Of a DNA stretch of 64,000 nt, positions 42,418-54,987 are shown one piece after another. The notes beneath the pieces are model-generated. The model made no database searches and was not told the DNA's origin. It saw only the letters and a list, made by a program, of their open reading frames with translations. Made by a program: the position numbers and the translations under genes. Origin of the DNA: Scalesia atractyloides (lineage: Eukaryota > Streptophyta > Magnoliopsida > Asterales > Asteraceae); contig CAMTDV010000018.1 in NCBI GenBank assembly GCA_947069175.1, forward strand, positions 40,064,869 to 40,128,868, written 5' to 3'. The first letter of the stretch is position 1. Each line of letters opens with the position of its first letter.

Positions 42418-45400
42418 CTACCCTTGCCTGGAGTACTCGCTTCCAGCCCAAACTTGGTTCCTCATGCAGAATTGAACCACTTTAATGAACTGAACCACAA
42501 GCTCCCGATCTTCCTTGCAATACTGTAAGGCAAGGCGACGAAGCTTCTTCAGATTCTCCTCTTTTAGATTCACCAACCAAATTGGATCAAGCACTCTTAG
42601 AATTTCTTTTGATGAGTCAGTCTGGGTGATCATCACTTCACCTGTCTTACCATCTAGATACCAGTACCCAATATCTTTTATCTTATCAAGGTCAAACTTT
42701 CTCATCAGGATCTTGCGAATACATCTCGTTGGAGGGTACACAACTTTCCATTCTTCCTTTCCAGTAAATTTGTTCAACAACTTGACTCCTCGCCCCACAG
42801 CAGGTTTGAACATTTTCCACTTGCTCTCTCTACTTTCCTCAATAAATTGTGGAATTAAACCTCTAATACTAGCAACATTGCTGTGGTTGTTTAAATCCAA
42901 GGAAGCGATATGATGAAGATCTCTAGTAGGGAGAGTTCGAAGAAACTCTACCCAGGGATGGAAGTATAGAACTCCGTTAGTGCGTTTGATCATGACTACA
43001 CTATGTTGTTAATAAAAATCCCAACTCCGTATCTGCCCGGAGTATTCACCACGTGTATTCAACTACCTCTTTCGTTGTGTTTCATCAGGAAGAGGTCTAA
43101 ACCACTTATGAGCTAATTTCCAAACATCTTCAGGAATTCAGATGGGATTCTGAATCTCATCTGGTAGAGCATTACCAAACACAAAGTTACTCAAATCATC
43201 AACATTTTCCCTTAACGATTCATACTCTATCCTGCTTCCTTTGCTGGCTTCAATAAACTCAAACTTCCTCAACTCATCATCTGTTTTCCAGTCCTCTACC
43301 AACTCCTCAACCACATCACCTTCATCCAATGCTAGCTCCAGAGCTGGATCTAGCTCTGAATCAGATACAGCATCAGAATCTGTATTCTCCGGACCTTTGT
43401 CTCCAGCTATAGCCCCTGCGGACTCCCCCTCAACCTGAACCGGAGTTGCAGTTTCAGGAGCATGTGTACTCCTTGACTGCTCCCCATGAGTTGCTGCATC
43501 GGGATCCTTGTCAAGATCATCTCTAATTTTCTTCAACTCATCAATCTTGCATTAAGCCTAAATCTGGAATTCAGAGTTCGTGTTCTCCCCCTGAGCATCA
43601 AGGAGAGACACAAGATCCGAGACTATCTGAATGAGCTGATAGGTTGCTATAGACAAAGTCACATGCCGTGCTGAGATTGAAGCATCTTGTTTAGCTAACT
43701 TCCCCAACTAAACACCTTGCTGACACAAGCTAAACAGGAATGACATTTGCTTCTCCCGCCTAGCATCCTTTTGCTTGAAGTAATTAAGCTCCCTTTCCAG
43801 ACTTTGGATCTGTTCCCGATGCTCCCGCAACACAGAGGTAGGAAATGACACTCCTGTACTAGTACCAATATTACCTGGAGCAGAGGAGAGTGGGACTGAC
43901 GGTCCTGGAGAAGGTGGACGAGGTGTTGAAGGTCTTGAACCCATGGGACGAGGAGCAGTTGGACTAGGACCGTAGGCAATCTTCGGACGGACTTGACGAG
44001 ATTTTGTACCAGCAGGCTTTGATGAGGAAGGCTTTGACCTCTTTTTGCTAGAAGGAGCTTGAGCCCCCGGAGAATCTAGTCGAACAAAGGTTTGAGACGA
44101 ACCAGGTGCCATACCCAAGAAAACCGGAGGCAAAGGAGGCATAGAAGACAGACCAGATCAAGCAAACAAATTGCTTTCACTAAGAGAAGTAGATATAGAT
44201 CCAAATAATGGTATCGTAGGTACTCCAGAAGACGTAGACACCATAGATGATTCCATAGAAGTAGCAACACTTATTGACTCCACAAATTTCGAAGCGGGAA
44301 TCGTTGTAGTTAAAGATGGTAGAGAGATCGATCGGCCCATAATAGAAAGACCTCCCGTCACTGTGGTAACAACAGCTCCAGAACACACTTCAACACCTGA
44401 AGCTGGGGATTTAGAAGTTCCAAGAACTCTTCGACGCTTGTACGATCTCAGAGGAGGAACAATATGAATACGCTCAGCATCCGGTGGACGTCGGTCTTCA
44501 TCATCATCATCAGAAGACGAGGAGAGACCTGCAAGATAGTCCAGATCATGTACCTAGAGTTCCACGCATCCAATTTTGAAGCCCAGTCGGAAGAGGGACA
44601 AAATGAGGCAACTTTTGCGCGAAATAAGTCAAGCTTCTCCTGCTCTGACGGAGAAATACGATTTTGCAATCCTTTAAATACCAACTTCAAGTAACTCTGC
44701 TCAGATAATATATCCTCCCCAGATTCATCGATAATCTGTTTTCCTTTATCTGCCGCTCTAGAAGACGGTCCAGCCTGAAGAGCCGCATCAATCTCTAATA
44801 AGAGGGGATCAGTTTCCACCAAAGCTAGAGGTGGAAGTCGTAACAATGGTCATTTCCCTCAACGGTTCAGCCCTAACAGGCTCATCAATTTGTAGTTCAT
44901 CGACCGGCGCTTGTTGAAGATCAATCGGGGGTTGAACAACAACGGGCTCTTGATTTACAAGAGCATCCTCAATAACACCAGCAATCCCATTTCGAATATT
45001 TATCCAAACTTGATCATTATCAGGGATATAATTCTCTTGCACAATCGCACCAAGCAACGGATGAGGAATAGGGAGAACATTACCATGCTTAGATTCTCTC
45101 GCTTCAGAACAGTCTTTGAAAATACAAGTGTGCGTTGGAGCTTGAGCATAGGAGGGCAATAAAGGATCGAACACTAAGTTTGGAAGCAAATGGAAAAAGA
45201 TAATTGACAAGAATCAAGGATACAGAATCATCAACCTCTTATCATTATGACGAAGACCGATGTGAATTTTAAGGGCATCAAGAATCATGCGAGAGAAGTT
45301 GTACGGCTGATTAAATGTTAAACCAATCATAGCAGATAGAAGATCATGTCCCATCCCATCCATACCAGACTTGCGCGGAGCCATACACTGCATGATAACA

Positions 45401-45933
45401 TGATAGAAATACCTCAATTGCCCTATGACCATGCCCTTATAGATTTGCTTCTTCTGAAAAGACCCCACATATCCAAATGCTCTAGCTCCTCTTTCACGGA
45501 TATCATTCACATAACATGTATCTCCTTGGTCTAGATCACCAAAATTTAATGAAGCTCGTATAACTTCTTCAGTGATCACAATTTGACTTCCGTGAATTGT
45601 GGCTTCAATAGTGTTATTCACCACACGCGTCGTACGCCAAAAATCTTGGATGTACGCTTGAACTTGATGAATGTTTTCTGAAATAGCGAAACTTATTCGG
45701 GAATTTTGAAGAAAACGAATAATATCAGCATATTATGCATCTCCATGAACATGTTCGTCTAGGATGGCAATTGGATTATGAAATTTGAAGAAATTACGAA
45801 CATGCACATTTGCTGCTACGGCTGTTTGTGCAACTTGTGCCTGTTCCACTTGCGGTACCTCTGGATTATCCTCTACTGGATCTGCCATATCTGATATAAA
45901 CATATTCAATGACAAGTCACATCCATTAGGCAA
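42418..45933 (-). pseudogene. Copia-D ORF3, large unknown protein in env position, broken
   Basis: Reading right to left, consecutive frames build one protein of roughly 1100-1170 codons: an N-terminal part (MADPVEDNPEVPQVEQ, NVHVRNFFKFHNPIAILDEH), a probable globular domain (TRVVNNTIEATIHGSQIVI, CMAPRKSGMDGMGHDLLSAM, LTFNQPYNFSRMILDAL, 45214-45730), a Pro/Ser-rich linker, a coiled-coil (REQIQSLERELNYFKQKD, about 43760-43815), an acidic stretch (43190-43480), and a C-terminal domain (MIKRTNGVLYFHPWVEF to the stop at 42418). At least six stops or shifts break it. I see no signal peptide or clear membrane segment, so an envelope role is not supported. From memory, similar repeated proteins are common in composite genomes, sometimes auto-named longin-like; I could not check this. 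Function unknown. Confidence 0.65.
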
Positions 45934-48687
45934 AGTGATAAATCATAAAAGAATAGCACAACCTAGATGACATCAGTAACTTATTCACATAGAACTGATA
46001 GAAAAACAGCACATAGCCAATTCCCTGATATTCATAAACTCATAGAAAAATAGAGTTAACTCAAGAAACAGCTAAACCTGGAGTTGTCTTAGAAAACCGG
46101 AGAACACAATCCCGGAGACACAAGGTTTATAGAGTAAACCCGAAATTACTATACACCCAAAAACACAAGGTTGATTCCGGGGATATCTAATCCTGGAAAA
46201 AGGACACCTTTGTTATGAAAATCCGGAAGAACAATGAACTCGGAGAACCAAAAGATGCATAAAATAGAATATATCATATATAAGAAACCCGGAAAGGTTG
46301 TATCCTGGAGAAACATAAACCCAGAGAAAAACCTCAGAGAATACCCGGAATAAACCAAGTTTGTATGTTTTCACTGAGTTTTGCCTATTATATCGCCAAA
46401 CTTATGGAAATACACGAATAAAACTCTCCAACATACAAACAACCCAAAATATTAAGTTGTAAAGATCAAAAAGTGCATATTTCAAAATCCATGAATCTTC
46501 CTTATGAAGACATCACCTCAAAAACTCCCGCTCAGAAAACGAAGAAAAACCCGACAAATTTTCAAGTGTTTACACAAGTGAAAACAAGAGTGTAAGAAAA
46601 AAATCACTCCACAATTACAACTTAAACAACATACTATCACCATTTCCCTTCATATTTCTTTTAAAAAGGAAGAACACCCAACATAAGAACAATACCTCAA
46701 AACCCCCAAAATTCAAGAACAATCTATGCTAAACACCAAAATCAAACATTTAAACCAAAACCGACAACTTTTCATAATATACAAAGACTACAAATAGGAC
46801 ACTCATGAATATTGACTCAAACACCAAGTTAAAGCATTTTCAAACCCTAGAAATCAGTTATGAACACAAGATTGATGATTTTGCACAAGAGATAGAGTAA
46901 GGATGCATACCTTTCAAGTAGAGATGCAAGATTGAACAAGATGAACTATCACAGATGATTTTCGCAAGATTTCAAAAGGGTTTTTGTGAGAGAGAGAAAC
47001 AGAGTGTGCAGAGAATGGGCTACTGACCGTTTGAAAGGAATATATAGACTCTAAAATCTGGATACCATTGAAATGCCATTACCCGGACCCTAAGTAACAC
47101 TAGAAAACTTGGGTATCAGTCAACAAAACCCGGAAAACTCAATTATGTCAATACACACCTGGGTTCATAACTCGGAGACTAGAGCCCGGAATCCGACGAA
47201 TAAACCCAATTTACTTCAAGTGATGTAATTACCCCAAAACCCGGATAAATTTTAGAACATCAGGGAAAATCCGGAAAACCCTAAGCCCGAAAAATACTCT
47301 AAATCCTTTAAAATCTTTTTAGATTTAAAATAAACAACCCTAATTTAGAGAGAATTCATATCTGACTTGCTTAGATTCACGAACTTTCTCTTGATGACAT
47401 ACACTAAGTTCACGTCTGGATAAAAAACTCACACGACCAAGAATTTATTTGGAAAAGACTAAGCGAAAATTACCTGACCTGATGAAATTACACCTTATTA
47501 AAAGAATGCTCATAACCCGACAGAGTGTTCAAAATATAACTCGCCCATAGAAACAAGAAAATAAAATCTTTTTGAAATTTTTTATTTTTGATAGGAAAGT
47601 AAATTTAAGCACTACGAGAGGTATACACTAACTATGTTTTTGTGAAGTTAGAGCAAGGAGATCATATCGGCTTTTCATGTCAAAATCCAACACAAAACTA
47701 TAGATTTCTGGTTAAGCATTTAGCATGATATTAACAGTTCAAGACGTTCAACATTATTGTGGTCCACATAAACCTTACCACGCTTTCAAACACTGCTTTT
47801 GAGATATGCGTTAAGTGTATTAATTACTGATTGTAACTATGTAATCCAACCCTAGAATATACTGCCGTATCGAAACTACCAAACATTGCATCTTACAGGT
47901 GAGTATATCTGAAAAATCTTTGTATCCGGTTAGATGCAATGCCTTGAGAGCTCATGTTAGTGCCACAGCACAGACAAAGAGATGAAGGCTCGACTTAAAG
48001 GTGGTGTACCATCGTTTGGTATCTTTTTTGCAGAATTTTTAGCAGTTTATTCTATGCACCCGGTGGTAGCATAGATTTGCAACTTGTACATCCGGTGATG
48101 ACAACTTTTAGAACAAATCATCCGGTGATGATTGTTGAGGCAGAAAAGAAATCCACCAAGAGGGTTTGCGCACAAACGAAGAGCATAGGAAAGCATTATA
48201 CAAGGTCTAGGCCATTGCTCACAAAATATCAGAAGACCAAATATAGTACCCCCGAGATTTAACAAACATAAAGACCTAGTATCTCAGAAGTTTGGCAATT
48301 TGTCAAACGAAATTATTGTACCAAGACCATATATCCGAGGGATGCGTCACACAAATTACGCAGTTCATTATGTTTATACACCAATAGCAGGTTCTTATTT
48401 ATGCGTAAAGCCTACCAAAGCAACATATGATGAAGTTGTTACAGTTAACGTTTATTATATATTTTACCATAGTCCTGCATTTGATACGACAACCGATATA
48501 CTATCACTTCTCCTATATCTCAAAACAACTTCATTTTTCATTTTTTTGATGTTTTTGTATTTTCTTTAAGAAAAAAAATTCCTACAACTAAGTAAAATAT
48601 TTTTGGAATTTTAAATTTCGAAAAGCAGTAAGAACTGTACATAAAATTTAAAACAAAGTTTCTATGCGAGTTTTGGTAAGCGTTTCA
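45934..48687 (-). other. Copia-D spacer between pol and ORF3
   Basis: 2.75 kb with no coding frame. At 46070-47300 a degenerate AANCCGGARAA motif recurs more than ten times, a texture also seen at 42120-42300 beside the 3' LTR. At 47889-48010 it carries the three-block module shared with copia-1. CCGGTGATGA phrases repeat at 48091-48135. Confidence 0.7.
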
Positions 48688-50815
48688 CTATGGGTTGATC
48701 ATGCCGATCATTGGAACCAGGTCCTCAAACCTAGCTCGATCGAAAGTTTTAGTTAAAAGGTCGGCAAGATTATCCAACGTGTCTACCCTAACTACCTCGA
48801 TTAAACTCTTTTCAGCATAATCACGAATGAAATGATGTCTAACATCTATGTGTTTAGTGCGTGAATGATTAACCGGATTATTTGTTATGGAAATAGCAGA
48901 GTTATTATCGACCAGAATAGGAGTTCGAGTAAAATTCAAACCGTAGCCTCTCATTTGTTGTTGAATCCGCAGAACTTGAGCACAACAGCTTGAAGCTGCA
49001 ATATACTCAGCCTCACATGTGGATAACGACACGACAACTTGTCTTTTGCATTGCCAAGACACAAGACGGTTTCCAAGCAGTTGTGCGTCGCCTGAGGTTG
49101 ATTTCCTGTTGACAGGGCACCCTCCAAAATCTGCATAAGTGTATGCAATCAAATCCAGTCCTCCTTCAGCTGGATACCACAATCCAAGCTTAAGCTTCCC
49201 TTTCAGGTATCTAAAAATGTGTTTGACTGCAGCCATATGAGATTCCCTTGGAGTAGATTGATACCTAGCACACAAACAAATAAAGAACATAATATCAGGA
49301 TGTGACGTAGTTAGATACATAAGTGAGTCGATCATTGCCTGATATAGAGTTGGGTCTACTTCTGGATCCTTTTCTTTATCAGTCGTCAGCTTGTGATTCA
49401 TCGGTAGAGGTGTGTCGAAAGGTGAGCTGTCTTCCAACCCGAATCTCTTGACAACTTCGTGGATATACTTGTTTGATGCACATACGTCCCTTCTTTCTCC
49501 GGACTGACTTGAACACTAAGAAAGAAAATTAATTTCCCCATCGCACGCATTTCAAATTTTGGCTTCATCACATTCTCAAACTCGCGACACAATTTTTCAT
49601 TTGAGGAACCGAATATTATATCATCAATGTAAATCTGTACAATCAGAAAATATCCCCCTATCTTCAAAATCAATAATGTGGAGTCGATCGCACCATGCTT
49701 GAATCCATGCTCCAATAGATGATTCGATAAGGTCGCATACCAGGCATGAGGAAACAGACGAATTGTCGGACTCAGGAGTAGCGAACCCAGGTGGTTGAGA
49801 TACATACACAGCTTCTGAAAGCTTTCCATAAAGGAATGCACTCTTAACATCCAACTGATAGACCTTGAAACGCATATGAGCTGCGCACGCTAGAAACAGA
49901 CGAATTGCCTCTAGTCGAGCTACGGGTGCGTAAACCTCTGTGTAATCAATCCCTTCTTCCTGATTGAGGCCTTGAACAACCAATCGAGCTTTATTTCGGA
50001 CGAAAACACTCTTATCATCCTTTTTGCACTTAAAGACCCACTTTGTGTTGATTGCATGTTGACCATTCGGAAGATCGACCAAATTCCACACTTTTAATTT
50101 GTCAAAGTGAGCTAATTCTTCCTTCATTGCCTCACACCATGAGCTATCTTTCAAAGCCATTTGATAATTTTTTGCCTCAACTTGAGAGATAAAGCATTCA
50201 TGAAGGTTTAGATTGAAAATCGGTTCCTGCTTGATTTCTGTAAACAGACACTGCATCTTTGAAAGACTTCTTCGAGTTTGCACACTGGTATTTGGATTCC
50301 CAAAAATATTATCAACAGGATGATAGATATTTGTTCTTGGAACAGGGATAGCCGGAGCTTGGAGATTGCTTCCCAAATTAAATTTGAATCTTCCCCCCAG
50401 CACTTGCACTACTACTCGCCCTAGAGTGACTGGGACCAGCTTCATTAGGGATCTGTCCAGCAACAACATTGTTTACTAACGACGGTTCAGCGACTGGATC
50501 TTCTGATGCGATATATGGAGTCACGTTTGTTGGAATGCTTGCCCTCCAACTACCATCCACTTGGTCATTATCCACCAAGTGTATGTAGACGACCTCCGAA
50601 TCTGCTTCTGTAACATCAGGGAGATCAAAAGAATCAAATAATTTCTCATAGTCATACCCATTTTTAGGACCAAATTCGGACGGTGGAGGATCGTAACATA
50701 AAGGAGTAATATCAAACGTGACCTCCACTGCCCGTTTTTTAATGTTATAAACACGTTTATTTGTAGCTCCGTTGACGTAACCAAGAAAGAAACCTATCTC
50801 TCCAAGTTCGCCCAT
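48688..50815 (-). pseudogene. pol: Copia-D pol, RT and RNase H part
   Basis: From 50815 leftwards: integrase-RT linker (MGELGEIGFFLGYVNGATNK), RT start (WVFKCKKDDKSVFVRNKARL, EEGIDYTEVYAPVARLEAIR, YQLDVKSAFLYGKL), then a frameshift at about 49780. The usual KALYGLHQAPR segment is missing, although AWY follows directly. Catalytic YIDDIIFGS (about 49600-49630) is present. After a shift near 49430, RNase H reads PDIMFFICLCARYQ, STCEAEYIAASSCC, VDNNSAISITNNP, HSRTKHIDVRHHFI, with a good 249-codon frame ending at 48688. Loss of the ALYGLHQAPR block, part of the RT palm/fingers region, means this RT could not have worked even before the frameshifts. Confidence 0.88.
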
Positions 50816-50818
50816 CTT

Positions 50819-51960
50819 AGGAATATCTTTTGTTCATTTGATAACACATTTGATCCTAAAGGGTTGAAACCCAGACAAATTAGGTTTCTTATTATTGAGA
50901 AGTTCATAGCAAGTCTTATCTTCCCTTTTGACCGTAAGCAAATGGTTAAGCACATAGCATGCTGTGTTTACTGCCTCAGCCCGGAAGAAAATAGGTAATT
51001 TTGATTCAGAAAGCATAGTAGGGCCGCCTCAATAAGGGTTCGGTTCTTCCGTTCTGCAACTCCATTCTGTTGGGAACATAAGGAGTGCTGAACTGATGAA
51101 CTATTCCCATTTCCTGACATAACTCATTCATATATTGATTTTTAAATTCTGACCCGTTGTCACTTCGAATTTTCTTAATTGGTAGTGAATAATTTTTCTC
51201 ATGTTGTTTAAAAAGATCTCTTAAAGTACCATATGTTTGATCCTTAGATTTTAAGAAAAATACCCACGAGTATCGTGAGAAATCGTTGGTGACAACTAGA
51301 CAGTAGGACATACCGCCAACGCTAGCAACATAGATAGGGCAGAAAAGATCCATGTGAAGCAATTCAAGTGGTTTTTGGATCGAGTTAACAGTTTTCGGTT
51401 TATGAGGCTTTCTTTTGATTTTTCCTTTTTCGCATGATTCAGATATGTAATGCATATTAAAACTACGTAAAGGAACCCCCAACACCAAGTCGTTTTTCAC
51501 TAAGTGGTTCATTTTTCGCAAATGCACCATTCGTCTATGCCATAAATAATATTTATTTTCAGTCGCGTTGGATAGCAAACACTGGAGCAGATGAGTTGAG
51601 AAACGGTCGCATGCCCATGACATATGTATTGTTCACCCGTGGAGCCCTCATAACGATCCAATCTTCAGGAACAGCAAATCCAGGACACAAAACGAAGCAG
51701 GCTTTATCAGTGAACAACATTGAGTACTTGTTGTCGCCGATTTGAGATACTGACATCAAATTATGCTTTAGCTCTTCAACAAAATTCGGTAATCTTTCCA
51801 TTTGAACACTAGTGATATAACCTCCCTTTTCACCAGCAAAGTTCACATAACCACCACGAATTGATTTGAGATTTTCCAACAACTCTTTATTTCCTGTCAT
51901 GTGTCTGGAACAACCACTATCGATATACCAAATATAGATAGACTTCTTTAGTTGTTCCTA
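50819..51960 (-). pseudogene. pol: Copia-D integrase and protease (duplication unit A)
   Basis: Protease: IWYIDSGCSRHMTG (about 51900-51940) is intact, followed by GGYVNFAGEKGGYITS and a deletion relative to unit B (the CSVSNGKITLQKVN part is lost), then NFVEELKHNLMSVSQIGDN. Pre-integrase: WHRRMVHLRKMNHLV. Integrase: Asp in HMDLFCP, Asp in RSDNGSEF, then a frameshift in the QQNGVAERKN region at about 51060, where the catalytic Glu would be; MLSESKLPIFFRAEAVN continues in the correct frame. A CVIK-stop near 50835 separates it from RT. The sequence is colinear with RT on its left, so unit A is the original copy. Confidence 0.88.
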
Positions 51961-53165
51961 CACTCACCAAAGAAAATCAGTTAGAATGTGGGACCTAAGC
52001 CCTGACGGTCTTGGGTCGTCCCATTTCATCAACATATGAAAATTCTTTGAAATAACCGTCACCACCACGACGTTCTCCATTACCATTTCGTAAGTTGTTG
52101 AGTGGTTCCCATCAAAACAGGAATTGTATGGAGTTGACGATCGATTCGTGTAACCAGGATTTTCAAAGTTTTGCCCACCATGATGTTGATTAAACCTTGG
52201 CACTTCGTAATTTCTTGAGAATTGTCTAGATTGGTTAACCGAATGCGCTCTTTGATTGTGATATCGGGGGGGGGGGGGGGCAGAGGCACTTTGGTCATTC
52301 AGAAGCTGGTTCTGAGCATGAGGTCTAACATAGTCGCTGTTAGATCCTCCAGAACGTTTCTCAATTGGAAAGTAACATGATTTTGGTGTCGGTGAGGCGT
52401 TTTCTCACGCGCATCATTTGTTTGTGATGAAATTTCCGATCCATGTTTCTGATAAATATCCAGTGGTTTCTCACGTTGATCCTGATATTGTTGTGAGTTA
52501 GCATTTAGTTTAACAACAGGTTTTGATTCTTGTTTAATCACTTCTGCTTTCTCGACATTTTGAGGTTTGTTAATTTTCCTTTCAACTTTCACCTCAATTT
52601 CAGGTTTTTCAACAAATGGTTTTCTTTGATCAGGATCAACAAGAGGTTTGCCATTGTTATTTAGGCATTCAGCATGTAGGTGTCCTTTCACACGACATTT
52701 ATAACATATTCGAACTTTTGTCACGTTCTTTGGACGTTCCTCTTGACTGTTCAAAGATGATGAAGCATTTGTTGGATTTTTTAAGATTTGTGAAACAAAT
52801 TGAGAATTCGATACAGTCTCAATTTTCTCGACTTCTGTATTAAAATCTTCTCCTTTAACAAACCCTGTTTTTGAAACATTTTTCGATTTCTTTTGAGAGT
52901 TCCCACGAGGTTTGGGTTTCTCACTAGCATTTTGAACTTGATTAAAAATTTCCAACATTTTGATATTGATAAATTTTTCAATGTTTTCGAGATTAAATTC
53001 ACTTTTCTTTGATGCTTCATCAAACTTCGATTGTTCTGAGTCCGAGGAAATCTCGATCTCCGAATCCATCCCACTAGGTGGATCAACAGTCAGAGGAGTC
53101 GTTGGAACAAAGTTAGCGATCTCTAGATCAATGGTTGCCATCGATGTATAGTTGTGGTTAGCAGG
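51961..53165 (-). pseudogene. gag: Copia-D gag, 3' part (unit A)
   Basis: A 280-codon frame from an ATG at 53141: MATIDLEIANFVPTTPLTV, an acidic SDSEQ patch, a helical FNLENIEKFINIKMLEIF stretch, and the CCHC knuckle CYKCRVKGHLHAEC (about 52660-52705). It then runs into frameshifts near 52300, next to a G15 run (52266-52280). The frame is open upstream of the ATG (PANHNYTSMATID) as far as 53165, where LTR sequence begins. This ATG is therefore internal, and the capsid-encoding N-terminal part has been removed by the Gypsy-E junction. Confidence 0.8.
52266..52280. repeat. G15 mononucleotide run in Copia-D gag
   Basis: Fifteen G in a row; the unit B homologue at about 56487 has eight. On the coding strand it gives a proline run. 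The expansion is a slippage hotspot and probably one of the frameshift causes. Confidence 0.9.
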
Positions 53166-54987
53166 TGTGACATCTGAGGCTTTTCAAGCATCAAACAATA
53201 TCGAACAATTCCAACTGTAATGAAATCTTGTGTTTCATTCATGAGAATTGTATAATTACATGTGACATTCATACATTTTAGTCCATGTACAATTTCGACT
53301 CCATGAAGCTTCTATGGAAGTTATACGCAAACTATTACGCAAACAAAACCAATTTAACGCAACGTATATTGCGGGTTAGTGAAATAAGCTAAACATACCT
53401 TAAATATCCTTTACATAACTTAGAAATAAGTTTTAAAGTGTTTGGTATGTCAAAAACAAGTTTATTCGATCACAGGGACTAATTACGACAAACTACGAAA
53501 GTCTGCCGATTCTCGCAGCGAAGTACGCTCCGGAACAAGAAAAAAAGCATAACATACCATAAATATCCTATACATACCTTATAAATAAGCTTTGAGGGCT
53601 TCGGTATGGCAAATTCACACTTTTGTGACTTCGGGGGCTATTTTGCAAATTTCGTGAAACTATGCGTTTTTGCATATTTCGCTATCCGGAACCTGTACGG
53701 ACATTCAAAAATTTTTCTAATCATAAAAATATTGTGTTTTAGTGATTGAAATGCGAAAAATCCGTTCGTTACGCAATTACGGTCACACACACGTTCGTTT
53801 CGATTTTCGTCGTAATCAACCGAAAACCACGACCGTACGACCAAACGAACTGACCTCTGGAACATTTTCCAACATATTCAAGTTCCCTATACTTTGTTGT
53901 CCTTATGGAACTTAAAAATGGGGTTAACGGGTGTTACAAATTCCAAAACGCGACGAAAACATGTGTAGGGACCTGTTCTGCCATTTTTTGAAAGTTTCTA
54001 ATTTTTTGGAGGCCTCATGTTGAGCGCCAGCACCAACTAGACCTGTCACATGGCGCGAGGGTTACCAGTTTTCAGCAGAAACCTGGCAGCCCCTTGTTTC
54101 ATTGCTTGGACACCTATAACTCGAAATTGCCACCTTTCTCCTGCTTCCAACATGTGTTAGGAAACTAATCAAGTTTAGTGATGATGCATGGACACTTGTC
54201 TTGATCGTATTAACTCAATTCAAGTATAAATACCATGGAGTTCTTCAATTTTTGAACTTTTGCAACCATATTCTTGATCCATCTGCTACAAATCCGAATT
54301 TAGCAATCATTTTGGAGCTTCCTCAGTGTTCTTGATCAAATCCTTGGTGTTTGTAAGTGATCTCCTTCATGCTTGTTTCAATTCTTTTGGTTAATTTGAT
54401 TAAAACTTACAAAATTTCACTTTTATTTGACTTCCAGAATTGATCAGTTTAAAATCCAATTGAAACTTTCTTTATGATGGTAATCAAGGTGGTTATGTTC
54501 CACAAAAATCATGCCTACTGATTCTCATCGTTTCTAGCTATTTTGACAAGACAAAGTTTCGGTCAAAATGCAATTTTTGCGCAATTTGCAACAGATCTAA
54601 ATTCGGGGTGTCAAAACAGGTTGTTTGATGCCAAAACTCTTTTATAAACTTATTTAGACATGTCCGAACATGTCTAAATCATCACTCTCATTATAGCGCT
54701 TATTTAGAGTCAAAAGTTGAACGGTTTGACCGCCGTTTTGACTTCCAAATCTGAATCGTTTGGTGGATCTTCGGACCCACCAAATACATAATTGTGACCA
54801 TAAATATATAGGGATTAACACTCTGAGGTTATACCTTATGATCATGATTTTTGGATTGTGTTATGATGATTGATTGTAGTATTACTTAAAAACAACCAAA
54901 ATGCCCTTTTCACAAACGAATCAACGTTAAGCATATGTAACACAAGATTTGACATATAATCTGATCAAAAAACATTTTTAAACATGT
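53166..54987 (+). repeat. Partial Gypsy-E LTR copy (unit A)
   Basis: Starts TGTGACATCTGAGGC and is colinear with 57389-59227. It contains a canonical TATAAATA (54225-54232), then a leader-like stretch and TTTGTAAGTGATC, a good 5' splice-site match. No coding signal. Confidence 0.75.

Noticed and set aside
44171..44467. 98-codon plus-strand frame (MLSLREVDIDPNNGI)
   Set aside because: Lies antisense to ORF3 in a Ser/Thr/Pro-rich part where both strands tend to stay open. ORF3 continues on the other strand on both sides.
48300..48569. 89-codon plus-strand frame with a hydrophobic tail
   Set aside because: AT-rich spacer downstream of Copia-D pol. The hydrophobic run comes from T-rich DNA, and there is no counterpart in copia-1.
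53166..54987. Copia-D 5' LTR
   Set aside because: The TATA box points the other way, there is no match to the putative 3' LTR at 41847-42377, and no PBS is present on the minus strand. Better explained as a partial Gypsy-E LTR.
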